Source: Actinobacteria bacterium IMCC26207 (GTDB taxonomy: Bacteria > Actinomycetota > Acidimicrobiia > Acidimicrobiales > Microtrichaceae). From it: DNA of 64,000 bases. Under the pieces are notes generated by a model. It ran no database searches and had not been told where the DNA came from. It saw only the letters and a program-made list of their open reading frames with translations. Position numbers and translations under genes: made by a program. This document shows, piece after piece, positions 14,093 to 22,624 of this stretch. The stretch's first letter is position 1. The number at the start of each line of letters is the position of its first letter. The DNA is taken from NCBI GenBank assembly GCA_001025035.1, contig LCZK01000009.1, forward strand, positions 372,001 to 436,000, in the 5' to 3' direction.

Positions 14093-16132
14093 CTACTCGG
14101 TGTCTTGGTTGGCTTCGATCACCTCAGTGATCGATTCCATGATGTCGATGAGTTCGTAATCTGATGGCGTAAAGACCCGCTTCACGCCAAGGCCGAACAG
14201 CACATCAAAGTCATCCGGCGGAATGATTCCGCCAACTACTACTGCGATACGAGAACCTGCTCCGTACTCGCCGAGCTTGTCCATCATTTGCTGGGTAAGT
14301 TCCACATGCGAGCCGCTCAGCACCGAAGCGCCAATCACGTCGGCATCCTCTTCTACTGCTGACTGCACAATCTCATCTGGGCTCAGTCGAATACCCGAAT
14401 AGATCACGTCGAATCCAACGTGTCGAGCAGAGACAGCAATCACCTCGGCACCATTCGAGTGCCCGTCAAGGCCAGGCTTGCCGACAACGATGCGCGGGCG
14501 ATGCCCCAGTTTCTGAGCTAGCAGGTCGATGCGGGATCGAAGAGCATCCACCCGCTCGCCATCAAGAGAAAGCTTCTGCCCGTCCACGCCGGTAGCCGGA
14601 CGGTACTCACCGAAGACTTCACGCAGGGCTCCGGCCCATTCCCCAGTGGTCACTCGTGCAAGTGCGCATTCAATCGAGGGCTCCATCATGGATGCTCCGC
14701 TGCGCGCTGCCTCTTGCAACACTGCAATCGCTGCTGCTGCGCGCTCGGGATCTCGAGCAGCCCGTGTTGCATTCAAGCTAGCGATCGTGTCGCGAGCAGA
14801 GGATTCGTCGACCTTGAAAATTCCGCCGTCCTCACCGCCAACTAACGGAGACGGGATTCCTTCGGTCCACCTGTTCAGCCCAACAACAATCTGTTCGCCC
14901 GTGTTGATAGCGCTCATACGCTCAGACATGGACCGCACGAGAGCAGACTTCATGTAGCCAGAGTCAATAGCGGCAATGACTCCACCCATTCCCAAGATCC
15001 GGTCGATCTCTTCTCGAGCTTGGGCTTTGAGATCATCCACCTTGGAACGCACCACAACCGAACCTTCAAAGATGTCGGGGTACTCAAGCAGGTCAGTCTC
15101 ATAAGCCAGAATCTGCTGAAGCCGAAGCGACCATTGCTGGTCCCATGGCCGCGGTAGCGAGAGCGCCTCGTTCCAAGCGGGAAGTTGAACAGCACGCGCT
15201 CTGGCATCGCGGCTCAGGGTGACTCCAAGAGTCTCGATCAGGATTCGCCATGCGTTGTTCTCCGGCTGGCTTTCGGTCAGTCCCAGCGAATTCACCTGAA
15301 CCCCGTAGCGAAAGCGCCGGTACTTCTCATTTTTCACACCAAATCGATCCTTGGTGTACTCATCCCACAACTCACCAAAGGCGCGCATCTTGCACATCTC
15401 TTCGACAAAGCGGATTCCTGCGTTGACGAAAAAGCTGATTCGCCCAACGGACCGCTCAAACTGCTCATCATCGAACTGGCCCCGCTCCTTGAGCAGGTCC
15501 AAAAGGCTGATGGCATTTGCAAGAGCGAAGGCCAACTCCTGAGCAGGGGTAGCCGCTGCTTCTTGCAGGTGATACGAGCAAATGTTCGAGGCGTTCCAAG
15601 CGGGAATCTCTTCTAAGCAAAACTCGTACATCTCGGCGATGATTCGCAGGCTCTGCTCGGGAGGAAATATGTAGGTACCTCTCGCCAAATATTCCTTGAT
15701 CAGATCATTCTGAGTAGTGCCATTCAGATCGGCTATGTCTACGCCGCGCTCACGAGCGAGCCCCACATACAAAGCGAGTAACCACATGGCGGTGCCATTG
15801 ATGGTCATCGAGGTGTTCATCTGTTCGATCGGAATCTCATCAAACAAGATGTGCATATCGTCTAGGGAGTTAATGGGAACCCCGACCTTGCCGATTTCTG
15901 GGCGGGCAATCGGGTCATCTGAGTCGTAGCCGCATTGGGTTGGCAGGTCGAACGCTATCGAGAGCCCTGTCTGGCCTTTGGCTAGGTTGGACCGATACAG
16001 CTCATTCGAGGCTTTCGGGCTGGAATGTCCGGAATACGTGCGGATAATCCATGGCCGGTCTCGAACAGCATTGCCTTGCTCATCAGAAATCAGGTGTGCG
16101 TCCGTATTGTGATGCGGCTCAGCTTGAGTCAT
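14093..16132 (-). CDS. ecm: Ethylmalonyl-CoA mutase (MeaA/Ecm), adenosylcobalamin-dependent
   Basis: A 679-residue single-chain acyl-CoA mutase: a TIM-barrel substrate domain (DRPWIIRTYSGHS, AFDLPTQCGYDSDD, QMNTSMTINGTA, ICSYHLQEAAATPAQE) followed by a B12-binding domain with GKPGLDGHSNG, where His 558 should be the lower cobalt ligand. Length, the short N terminus and the sequence as I recall of Streptomyces MeaA favour ethylmalonyl-CoA mutase over methylmalonyl-CoA mutase. Ecm converts ethylmalonyl-CoA to methylsuccinyl-CoA in the ethylmalonyl-CoA pathway of acetyl-CoA assimilation. Crotonyl-CoA carboxylase/reductase is not in the window. A TAGGAT box 7 nt before the ATG suggests a leaderless message. 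First gene of an operon with meaB. Confidence 0.85.
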   Translation of the reverse strand: MTQAEPHHNTDAHLISDEQGNAVRDRPWIIRTYSGHSSPKASNELYRSNLAKGQTGLSIAFDLPTQCGYDSDDPIARPEIGKVGVPINSLDDMHILFDEIPIEQMNTSMTINGTAMWLLALYVGLARERGVDIADLNGTTQNDLIKEYLARGTYIFPPEQSLRIIAEMYEFCLEEIPAWNASNICSYHLQEAAATPAQELAFALANAISLLDLLKERGQFDDEQFERSVGRISFFVNAGIRFVEEMCKMRAFGELWDEYTKDRFGVKNEKYRRFRYGVQVNSLGLTESQPENNAWRILIETLGVTLSRDARARAVQLPAWNEALSLPRPWDQQWSLRLQQILAYETDLLEYPDIFEGSVVVRSKVDDLKAQAREEIDRILGMGGVIAAIDSGYMKSALVRSMSERMSAINTGEQIVVGLNRWTEGIPSPLVGGEDGGIFKVDESSARDTIASLNATRAARDPERAAAAIAVLQEAARSGASMMEPSIECALARVTTGEWAGALREVFGEYRPATGVDGQKLSLDGERVDALRSRIDLLAQKLGHRPRIVVGKPGLDGHSNGAEVIAVSARHVGFDVIYSGIRLSPDEIVQSAVEEDADVIGASVLSGSHVELTQQMMDKLGEYGAGSRIAVVVGGIIPPDDFDVLFGLGVKRVFTPSDYELIDIMESITEVIEANQDTE

Positions 16133-16139
16133 GGCTTTA

Positions 16140-16145
16140 ATCCTA
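16140..16145 (-). promoter_or_regulatory. Minus-10 hexamer TAGGAT, leaderless promoter of ecm
   Basis: On the reverse strand TAGGAT is followed by 7 nt (TAAAGCC) and the ATG. There is no ribosome site between, so the transcript probably begins at the start codon. No clear -35 box is seen. Confidence 0.4.
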
Positions 16146-16206
16146 CGGGGTTAGCCACGAACTACGGGAACTTTGCTCCGCCAGATCCACTCTGCGCATA
16201 ACGGTT

Positions 16207-17181
16207 CTACTCGCATGAGAGTAGGGGGCTTACTTCAGCCCCAAATTGTTCGATCTGATCGCAGACCTGTTGAGCATCTTTGCCAAGGAACCGAAGCTGA
16301 ATCTGGTTGATGCCCTTGGCAGCGAACTTGTTGATTCGCTCAGCTACCTCTTCTGCTCCGCCTTGCACAGCGGGTCCACGTGCGAAGAGTTCCAGGTCGA
16401 AATCGGCCGGACCCAAGAACACTGAACCAAAGTTCATCCCCAGATCAAAGGCAGCGGGTAGGCCCGCTGCTTCTCGTTCCGACCGGATAAATGAAATCGC
16501 ATTGCTGAGTCCCATCTTTGGAGGACCCTGAGGGAGCCAACCATCACCGAGTAGGGCAGCACGACGGATAGCAACCTTGGAGGACCCACCAATCCAGATG
16601 GGCAACGAAGCACCGCCCAACAGGGTGCGTGCAGATGGACGCGGGCTCATCCCGATTCCTACCTGAGCGCCCGGACCGCCGACCGTGGGGTACTCCTCGG
16701 CAAACGCCGCTCGAATGACGCCAACCGACTCCTCGAGTTGTTGGCCGCGAGACTCAAAGTCCACCCCAAGAAACTCAAATTCAGACTCTAAATGGCCCGC
16801 TCCAGCCCCCAGAATGGCTCGCCCATCTGAGAGATTATCCAGCGTCAGAAATGCCTTCGCAGCAGCCAGCGGGTGCCGATAGGGAAGCACGTAGACGTGA
16901 CTGAGTAGGCGAACCCGACAGGTAAGGGCACCTAGCCAGCCCAGAGTCGCAATGGTGTCGTACCACATCGCCGACATGCGCTCATCGGCAGGTCGCGGAA
17001 CTCCAACGTGATCGCAGACTCCGATGTAAAACGCACCGGCACGATCAGCTGCCTGCGCAACCGAGACCAACTCCGCTGTACCGGCCGTGGACTCCCATGG
17101 CTGCACAAAAGAGGGGCTCTGTGACTGCACTGGCAGTTGCAGCCCCCAGGTCACCTGACCGGTCGGAATGATTGGGCTCAT
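16207..17181 (-). CDS. LLM class (luciferase-like) F420/flavin-dependent oxidoreductase
   Basis: A 324-residue luciferase-like monooxygenase-fold protein. Typical family patterns are VSVAQAADRAGAFYIGVCDH near the N terminus, RVRLLSHVYVLPYRHPLAAAK, the LSDGRAILGAGAGHLESEFE turn, and GGSSKVAIRRAALLGDGWLP, which binds the cofactor phosphate. Actinobacterial members mostly use F420. The substrate is unknown. It follows the degenerate GGDEF gene by 2 bp and is probably the last gene of the operon that starts at 20307. The 3' end holds CTACTC-N6-GAGTAG, a small stem-loop (16207-16224). Confidence 0.88.
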   Translation of the reverse strand: MSPIIPTGQVTWGLQLPVQSQSPSFVQPWESTAGTAELVSVAQAADRAGAFYIGVCDHVGVPRPADERMSAMWYDTIATLGWLGALTCRVRLLSHVYVLPYRHPLAAAKAFLTLDNLSDGRAILGAGAGHLESEFEFLGVDFESRGQQLEESVGVIRAAFAEEYPTVGGPGAQVGIGMSPRPSARTLLGGASLPIWIGGSSKVAIRRAALLGDGWLPQGPPKMGLSNAISFIRSEREAAGLPAAFDLGMNFGSVFLGPADFDLELFARGPAVQGGAEEVAERINKFAAKGINQIQLRFLGKDAQQVCDQIEQFGAEVSPLLSCE

Positions 17182-17183
17182 GA

Positions 17184-17642
17184 TTACTCGTTTCGGGAGG
17201 AGTCTCTGAGGTGATTGAGTTCAACTTCAGCCTGAGTCAACATTGATTCAGCTGAGGCTCCCGCGACAAAAAACGAAACTGCTACATGAACCAAGACAGA
17301 GAGGGGCTGACCGGCAATTTCCATCGGTAGCGCAATCGCGCCGCGGATTCGTTCCATGACAGCACCTGCCGATGCTGGCGCGACAGCGGCCGCAACAAGA
17401 ACGAAGAGCCCAGGTTCAATCAATCCCAAGACATCTGCAGTTCGCACGAGCCGATCCAACCGGGCTGCAATTTCTTCCATTGCGGCTTCAGTGCCCGATT
17501 GGTCAGAACCACTCAGTGCCTCATAGTCATCGATACCAACTAGGTACGCCGCAGGCTGCGCAGAACTGTTTGAGTCTTGGCTCGCGATCATCTCGTCGAG
17601 CCGCTCAACGACAACAGACCTAGGAGGAAGCAGGACCGTCAT
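17184..17642 (-). CDS. Degenerate GGDEF-domain protein (catalytically inactive)
   Basis: A 152-residue protein that fits the diguanylate cyclase fold but lacks its active site. RSVVVERLDEMIA, YLVGIDDYEAL (where LxDxDxF is usual) and AAMEEIAARLDRLVRTADVLG lead up to LIEPGLFVLVAA, which stands where RxGGDEF should be. The end, AESMLTQAEVELNHL, matches the final AD-x-A-L-Y-x-A-K helix. It therefore cannot make c-di-GMP but may bind a nucleotide or a partner. Oddly it is translationally coupled (ATGA overlap) to a thiolase gene within a metabolic operon. This is a fold call from pattern only. Confidence 0.55.
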   Translation of the reverse strand: MTVLLPPRSVVVERLDEMIASQDSNSSAQPAAYLVGIDDYEALSGSDQSGTEAAMEEIAARLDRLVRTADVLGLIEPGLFVLVAAAVAPASAGAVMERIRGAIALPMEIAGQPLSVLVHVAVSFFVAGASAESMLTQAEVELNHLRDSSRNE

Positions 17643-18832
17643 CCGAGCCGGTTTCCCCAGATACCTACAAAGCTGACCATATCTCCGGGGTAGCCACCCA
17701 AATTATGGGTCAATGCAAGGCCACGGTCAGCGGTGTCGATCTGCCGTTCCTCGGGGGCTTCATGCCGCAGTTGTAGCCAGCACTCGAACAACATGCGAAG
17801 CCCCGAGGCTCCCACCGGATGCCCGAATGACTTCAGTCCACCATCAGTGTTGATGGGAAGGTCTCCGTGCAAGTCGAACGCTCCGGCCTCTACATCTTTC
17901 CAAGCCTCACCGCGAGCCGAGAAACCAAGGTCTTCCATCAGCACCAACTCGGTTGGGGTGAAGCAATCGTGTACCTCGGCCATAGCCAACTCCGTGCGGG
18001 GGTTCGTAATGCCCGCTTGTGCATATGCGTCCTTGCCGGCTGCTTCACACTCATCGAAATGGGTGTAATCAAATTCGGGATCGGCAAGTCCAGAGCCGTT
18101 ACCCGCAACCATGGCCAGGGCCTTTACGAAGATGGGCTTATCTGTGTACTTATACGCGTCCGCAGCGCGCACCACGATTGCAGCGGCAGCGCCGTCGGCG
18201 ACGCCAGCACAGTCAAATACAGACAGCATGCCCGCAACGGCAGGCATCGCACAGATTGAATCAACCGACATCTCACGGCGGAACTGAGCACGTTCATTCT
18301 TGGCGCCATTGGAGTGATTCTTGGATGCAATCCGAGCCAGTGTCCGCCGCAACTCATTCGGATCGATGCCGTACTTGTCGGCATAGGCAGGGGCCACAAG
18401 AGAGAACATTCCAGCTGCTGTCAGGGTGCGCTGGGTGCCATCAGTGGGAATGGGGAATGCATTGAGACCCTGATAACCCGAGTCCTTGACCTTCTCAACC
18501 CCAACTGCGGCTGCAATGTCATAGGCACCTGAGGCCACTGCGTAGCAGGCTTGGCGAAGTGCCTCTGAGCCCGTGGCACAGTAATTCTCAACTCGAGTGA
18601 CTGGCTTGTTCTGCAATTTCAGCGGCGCTGCCAAGGTGACTCCCGACATGCCCGACTGAGCAGTTCCAAGCCACCATGCGTCAACTTGGTCCTTCTCAAC
18701 ACCAGCCGAGGCCAGTGTGTCTGTCACTGCATCAATCAGCAAATCATCGGTGCTTCGATCCCAGTGTTCTTTGAACTGGGTGCAGCCCATTCCAATAATG
18801 GCAACCTGATCTTTAATTCCGTGGCTAGCCAT
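17639..18832 (-). CDS. Thiolase family protein (SCP-x / lipid-transfer type)
   Basis: A 397-residue thiolase of the non-condensing SCP-x/Ltp class. The nucleophile is Cys 85 in VENYCATGSEAL, His 288 lies in HDCFTPTEL and His 338 in SFGHPVGASG. The second Cys of classical thiolases is absent, as usual for this class. Such enzymes cleave acyl-CoA side chains (thiolysis or retro-aldol) and often need a DUF35 partner. Here the partner is probably the HMG-CoA-synthase-like/OB-fold protein encoded only 2 bp upstream. Downstream it overlaps the degenerate GGDEF gene by 4 nt. Confidence 0.88.
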   Translation of the reverse strand: MASHGIKDQVAIIGMGCTQFKEHWDRSTDDLLIDAVTDTLASAGVEKDQVDAWWLGTAQSGMSGVTLAAPLKLQNKPVTRVENYCATGSEALRQACYAVASGAYDIAAAVGVEKVKDSGYQGLNAFPIPTDGTQRTLTAAGMFSLVAPAYADKYGIDPNELRRTLARIASKNHSNGAKNERAQFRREMSVDSICAMPAVAGMLSVFDCAGVADGAAAAIVVRAADAYKYTDKPIFVKALAMVAGNGSGLADPEFDYTHFDECEAAGKDAYAQAGITNPRTELAMAEVHDCFTPTELVLMEDLGFSARGEAWKDVEAGAFDLHGDLPINTDGGLKSFGHPVGASGLRMLFECWLQLRHEAPEERQIDTADRGLALTHNLGGYPGDMVSFVGIWGNRLG

Positions 18833-18834
18833 GG

Positions 18835-20307
18835 TTAGTCCTGCTCCGTTTTCTCGAGCTGTTCGCGTGCTGTTCCGTGCCCTCTAACTGGGCGAGCCTT
18901 CCAGAAATAGTTTGCAATCTCGTCGGCAGTGTTCAGCCTGCGAAACGTCATTTCGACAGTCATGCCGATCGTCACGTCAGCAGGACGAACATCAGTGAGT
19001 TCCACTGGAAGGCGACCCCCACCTGCGAAATCGCAGACTGCAAACACCACTGGAGGCGATGGCGAATAGGCAAGCGAGTCCACGGTAAAGGTGGCGACAG
19101 TTGCTGCAACATCGGCCATCGGGGCCGGCTCCATGTCGTCGATATTGCCGCCCTCAAAGGACACACGAGCAGGTGGCAGGTGCAACGCACCAGACTCGTG
19201 ATCCTTTGAACCAACAAAACCGTACTTCCAGTCCAGGCGACGCTCAGCGGCAGCAGCCGACATGCGAGCGGGCTCTGGGCGATTCGGTGGTTGGACAGGC
19301 AGGACCCCACGCCAAGCTAAATATTTTGAGTACAACAGCGTGTTATCAGCATCTTCAAGTTGGTCTGCAACGGTGACCCCGCCGGCAGTGCCACTGTCAC
19401 CCGAGACTTGGTCAGTTACTCGGAAAAAGAACACGTCTGCCCCGTCGGCCATAGCCAACAATGCAATGACTTGCCCTGGTTGAGACTGTTCAATGAGCGA
19501 AGTCAGCATCAGGAGGGGATGCGCTGCACCCGTAAAGCCCACCGAGCTAGCAAGTGAGTCGATGACCTCTACGCCCGCAGCGCCAAGCTTCTTTGCAAGG
19601 GCAGCGCTTGCACGGGGGCGAGGGCCCACTAGTGCCACCTTGTCGAGTTGATCAAGCTGCAAGCCGGCATCTTTCAGTCCAGCCTCCCAAGCCTGAGCAG
19701 CTAGGTCTCCATAACGCTGCTCGCCAAAGCGATCCTCCCAGGATCTCGTGCGGGCCTCTCCCGGTGAGCGCCAGCGATCAAGAAACTCACGCGTCGCCGA
19801 TGCACCACCCAGATACTCGGCAATCACGGCAACCCCAGAATCTGCAGATGCAGCGCCAACAAGTACCGCAGCGCCGGCATCTCCGCCGTCTTTCTCATCT
19901 ACCGAGCCGGCGGGACCAGTTCGAACATCACCAGTCAGGACCAAGACGGCGGGATCGGTGGAGTGAAGTGCTGAACGCAGTGCCGCTGCAGGTCCACGCA
20001 ATCCGGATCCGGCATCGGCCGCAATGACCTCGGAGCCCAAACGAAGCGCTGCATGTGCGATCGTCGCATTGGTCTTTTCGGCGTAGGTCGGCGAGGTTGT
20101 ACAGAACCAAAGCGCTGAAGGATTGGCCGAGGGAACAGCACCTAGGGCGCGACGACCGGCATCTACGGCCATGGTGAGCGAATCCTCATCGTAGGAGGCC
20201 ACCGATCGCTGCCCTTTGCCCGCAGATGAGCCAAGGACCTGGGTAATTGCCTCACGTTGAAGCCGCCAATGAGGCAAGTATCCCGCGGCGCTGATAATGC
20301 CTCGCAT
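18835..20307 (-). CDS. HMG-CoA synthase-like (thiolase-fold) protein fused to a DUF35-type OB-fold domain
   Basis: A 490-residue protein. Residues 1 to about 330 follow the HMG-CoA synthase/KAS III fold (RGIISAAGYLPHWRL start, EDSLTMAVDAGRRAL, TTSPTYAEKTNATIA). The C-terminal part from about 370 (VSFEGGNIDDMEPAPMADVAA, VVFAVCDFAGGGRLPVELT, IGMTVEMTFRRL) looks like the DUF35 OB fold, without the zinc-ribbon cysteines. The nucleophilic Cys of synthases is not found: the aligned segment reads SGLRGPAAAL. It may thus be a non-catalytic or acyl-carrying partner of the thiolase that follows after 2 bp. AGGAG lies upstream of the ATG. Confidence 0.78.
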   Translation of the reverse strand: MRGIISAAGYLPHWRLQREAITQVLGSSAGKGQRSVASYDEDSLTMAVDAGRRALGAVPSANPSALWFCTTSPTYAEKTNATIAHAALRLGSEVIAADAGSGLRGPAAALRSALHSTDPAVLVLTGDVRTGPAGSVDEKDGGDAGAAVLVGAASADSGVAVIAEYLGGASATREFLDRWRSPGEARTRSWEDRFGEQRYGDLAAQAWEAGLKDAGLQLDQLDKVALVGPRPRASAALAKKLGAAGVEVIDSLASSVGFTGAAHPLLMLTSLIEQSQPGQVIALLAMADGADVFFFRVTDQVSGDSGTAGGVTVADQLEDADNTLLYSKYLAWRGVLPVQPPNRPEPARMSAAAAERRLDWKYGFVGSKDHESGALHLPPARVSFEGGNIDDMEPAPMADVAATVATFTVDSLAYSPSPPVVFAVCDFAGGGRLPVELTDVRPADVTIGMTVEMTFRRLNTADEIANYFWKARPVRGHGTAREQLEKTEQD

Positions 20308-20483
20308 CTGCTGTCTCCTAAAGAACTTCGCTACGTCAAAAAAAGAAACTTTGCCTGAACAATCTTCCCGAGCTTACAATCTCTTCCTATCAACACAGAA
20401 TTGGGCAGCGAGGTGTTGAGTCCAATCGAGTGCTGTGAATCCTGGGGCAGTGAAGCGGTATCCTTATTTTTGAGGAGAAGAGC

Positions 20484-21320
20484 ATGACTGAAGCCACCCA
20501 AGGACGAAGAGAGCTGAATCGTGTGGCTAGAAATCACGACCTGCTCCTCGCAGCCACCGAAATCATTGCCACCGAAGGTGTCGAAGGCTTGACCATGACA
20601 GCAGTAGCCGAAAGTGTCGGTTGCGCTGTTGGCACTATCTATACCTACTTTGAGTCAAAGTCCGCGCTGCTAGCAGCCCTGCAGTTAGCTGCGATTCAGA
20701 CGCTCATCGACACCTTCACCACTTCTGCAGAATCTTGGGAGCGGGCGATTTCCAAAGCAGATCTTGACCCGGTGACAGCGGCACTCGTTCGTCTGGTGGC
20801 CATCGGGCAGATCCTCGTTGCTGCTGGAGACATTCACGAACGCGAGTTCGATCTGCTGCAGAAGCTCATCTCTACCCCGGCAGACCTGACTACTGACAGC
20901 GACCGACAGGAAGTCATTCCCCTAGCTCTCGAGTTGCTCGACACGGTCCGAGTGTTCATTGATCACGCCACTTCAGTTGGGGCGCTCTCGCTACCAAGCT
21001 CGGATTCATCTGTCAGTCGAGCTATTCGCTGGGCGGGAGGGATCAACGGTGCGTTACTCGTCTCGAACGTAGGCATCGAAGCTAACCGCAAGAACCCACC
21101 ATTATTTGATGGTCAGGCCCTAGCTCTGAGTCTGGCCCAAGATCTGCTGCGGAGTTGGGGTGCACCGCTACCTGACCTAGATGCGGCCAACTTATTTGTG
21201 GATCACCTCATCGCAACTGACCAACTCATAGCACTGCGTTCACAATCAGTCATTGACCTGACTACGTCAACAGTGTCTCAGTCACCGTCAACCATCCTGA
21301 CTGACTACCTCATCGACTGA
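20484..21320 (+). CDS. TetR-family transcriptional regulator
   Basis: A 278-residue regulator with the TetR DNA-binding domain at residues about 10-58: HDLLLAATEIIATEGVEGLT then VAESVGCAVGTIYTYFESKSALLAAL. The ligand domain is longer than the usual 200 residues. It is divergent from the thiolase/OB-fold operon, with 176 bp between, and upstream of a CoA-transferase gene, so either or both may be its targets. A strong ribosome site (GAGGAGAAG) precedes the ATG. The stop codon lies in a 16-bp tandem repeat. Confidence 0.9.
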   Translation: MTEATQGRRELNRVARNHDLLLAATEIIATEGVEGLTMTAVAESVGCAVGTIYTYFESKSALLAALQLAAIQTLIDTFTTSAESWERAISKADLDPVTAALVRLVAIGQILVAAGDIHEREFDLLQKLISTPADLTTDSDRQEVIPLALELLDTVRVFIDHATSVGALSLPSSDSSVSRAIRWAGGINGALLVSNVGIEANRKNPPLFDGQALALSLAQDLLRSWGAPLPDLDAANLFVDHLIATDQLIALRSQSVIDLTTSTVSQSPSTILTDYLID

Positions 21321-21353
21321 CGGCCCAATCGACTGACTGCCCGATCGACTGGG
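21312..21353. repeat. 16-bp tandem repeat (about 2.6 copies) containing the tetR stop codon
   Basis: ATCGACTGACGGCCCA (21312-21327), ATCGACTGACTGCCCG (21328-21343) and ATCGACTGGG (21344-21353). The TGA at 21318-21320 is the stop of the TetR gene, and the motif is repeated in the downstream spacer. Confidence 0.85.
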
Positions 21354-21372
21354 TCACGGTTGATCTGCCACG

Positions 21373-22623
21373 ATGTCATCTATGCAGCTTGGCGATATTG
21401 CAAACCCCGAAGCCTTCATCAACGGAAAGCCTCTTGATGGAATCCGAATTTTAGCAGCGGAACAAATGCAGGCTCTGCCCTACGCCACCCAACTACTTGC
21501 TCGCCTTGGAGCAGAGGTGGTCAAAGTTGAACACCCGACCCACGGGGAATCCGGGCGAGGCGCGTTACCCGCCATGCGCGATCCTCAAGGCAGGGAAGTT
21601 GGCGCGACCTTTCTGCGCAATAACTTAAATAAGCGCTCCGTGGGAATCGACTTAAAAACCGAGCAGGGCCGGGAGCTTTTCTTGGATCTAGCTGGCGAGT
21701 TCGATGTTGTTGCCGAGAACTTCAAGGCCGGCACCATGGATCGTCTGGGCCTTGGGTACGAGGTGTTTGCCGAGCGCTACCCCAAAATGATTTATGTCTC
21801 GGTGTCTGGTTTTGGCAACCTTGGAGAGTCCCCCTACCGCGCTTGGCCGGCTTACGCAATGGTTCCCGAAGCAATGTCAGGCCTGTACGAGTACGCCCGC
21901 CAAGATGGCGAGCCGCCGCGGGTGATTCCGGCGGGTGCCCTCGGCGATATCAGCTCGGCGCTGTTTGCAGTCATTGGAATCCTTGCTGCGATTCGCCACC
22001 GTGACTCGACGGGAATCGGTCAGTACGTTGATGTTGCGATGCTGGATTCCATGATCGCCATGACCGATGTCATTACTAACTTCCACTCACTCGGAGTGAC
22101 AGACAACACCCCACACTCAATCATGACGGGCTTCCAAGCTAGCGACGGCTGGTTTGCTGTTCAGGTTGCCCGTGAGCATCAATTCATGAAACTCGCAGAA
22201 CTCGTAGGCCACCCAGAATGGCCCCAGGAACCCGCCTTCGCCACCCGACGCGGCTGGGCCGACCAACTGGAGTCCGTGGTTCGCCCGGCAGTGGAACATT
22301 GGGCAGCGGCCTATACCCGCCTTGAGGTATCCGAGATTTTGGGAATGGCTGGAATCCCCGCCGGCCCTTGCTTTACTCCTGCTGAGATCATCGCTGACGA
22401 ACATGTGGCAAGGCGAAACATGCTCGTCGAGATGCCCCGGGTAGATGGAGTCGAGGAACCCGTGTTGATTCCAGGCAACCCAGTCAAGATGTCAGCCGTT
22501 TCTGAGGGCCCCGAGACGCGAGTCCCTTGGGTAGGGGAACACACCCAAGAAGTACTCCACGCAGAACTCGGACTCTCAGAAGCTGAGCTAAACACCCTGC
22601 GCGAGCAGGGCGTGATTGCCTAA
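21373..22623 (+). CDS. CaiB/BaiF (family III) CoA-transferase
   Basis: A 416-residue family III CoA-transferase. The N-terminal Rossmann part shows LLARLGAEVVKVEHPTHGES, VGIDLKTEQGRELFLDLAG and FDVVAENFKAGTMDRLGLGY. The catalytic Asp is likely in GALGDISSALFAV, followed by IRHRDSTGIGQYVDVAMLDS. These enzymes move CoA between carboxylic acids through a glutamyl/aspartyl anhydride. It lies downstream of a TetR gene and converges with an acyl-CoA dehydrogenase gene (stops 1 bp apart, no room for a terminator). The acid substrate is unknown. Confidence 0.9.
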   Translation: MSSMQLGDIANPEAFINGKPLDGIRILAAEQMQALPYATQLLARLGAEVVKVEHPTHGESGRGALPAMRDPQGREVGATFLRNNLNKRSVGIDLKTEQGRELFLDLAGEFDVVAENFKAGTMDRLGLGYEVFAERYPKMIYVSVSGFGNLGESPYRAWPAYAMVPEAMSGLYEYARQDGEPPRVIPAGALGDISSALFAVIGILAAIRHRDSTGIGQYVDVAMLDSMIAMTDVITNFHSLGVTDNTPHSIMTGFQASDGWFAVQVAREHQFMKLAELVGHPEWPQEPAFATRRGWADQLESVVRPAVEHWAAAYTRLEVSEILGMAGIPAGPCFTPAEIIADEHVARRNMLVEMPRVDGVEEPVLIPGNPVKMSAVSEGPETRVPWVGEHTQEVLHAELGLSEAELNTLREQGVIA

Positions 22624-22624
22624 C

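Noticed and set aside
14093..16132. Reading the mutase as methylmalonyl-CoA mutase
   Set aside because: Single chain of 679 residues with the MeaA-type N terminus; the large Mcm subunit is usually over 700 residues and has a longer N-terminal part. Not excluded without phylogeny.
16207..16224. Stem-loop CTACTC-N6-GAGTAG as terminator of the LLM gene
   Set aside because: Only 6 bp, lies within the last codons and has no T-run; too weak to call as a terminator.
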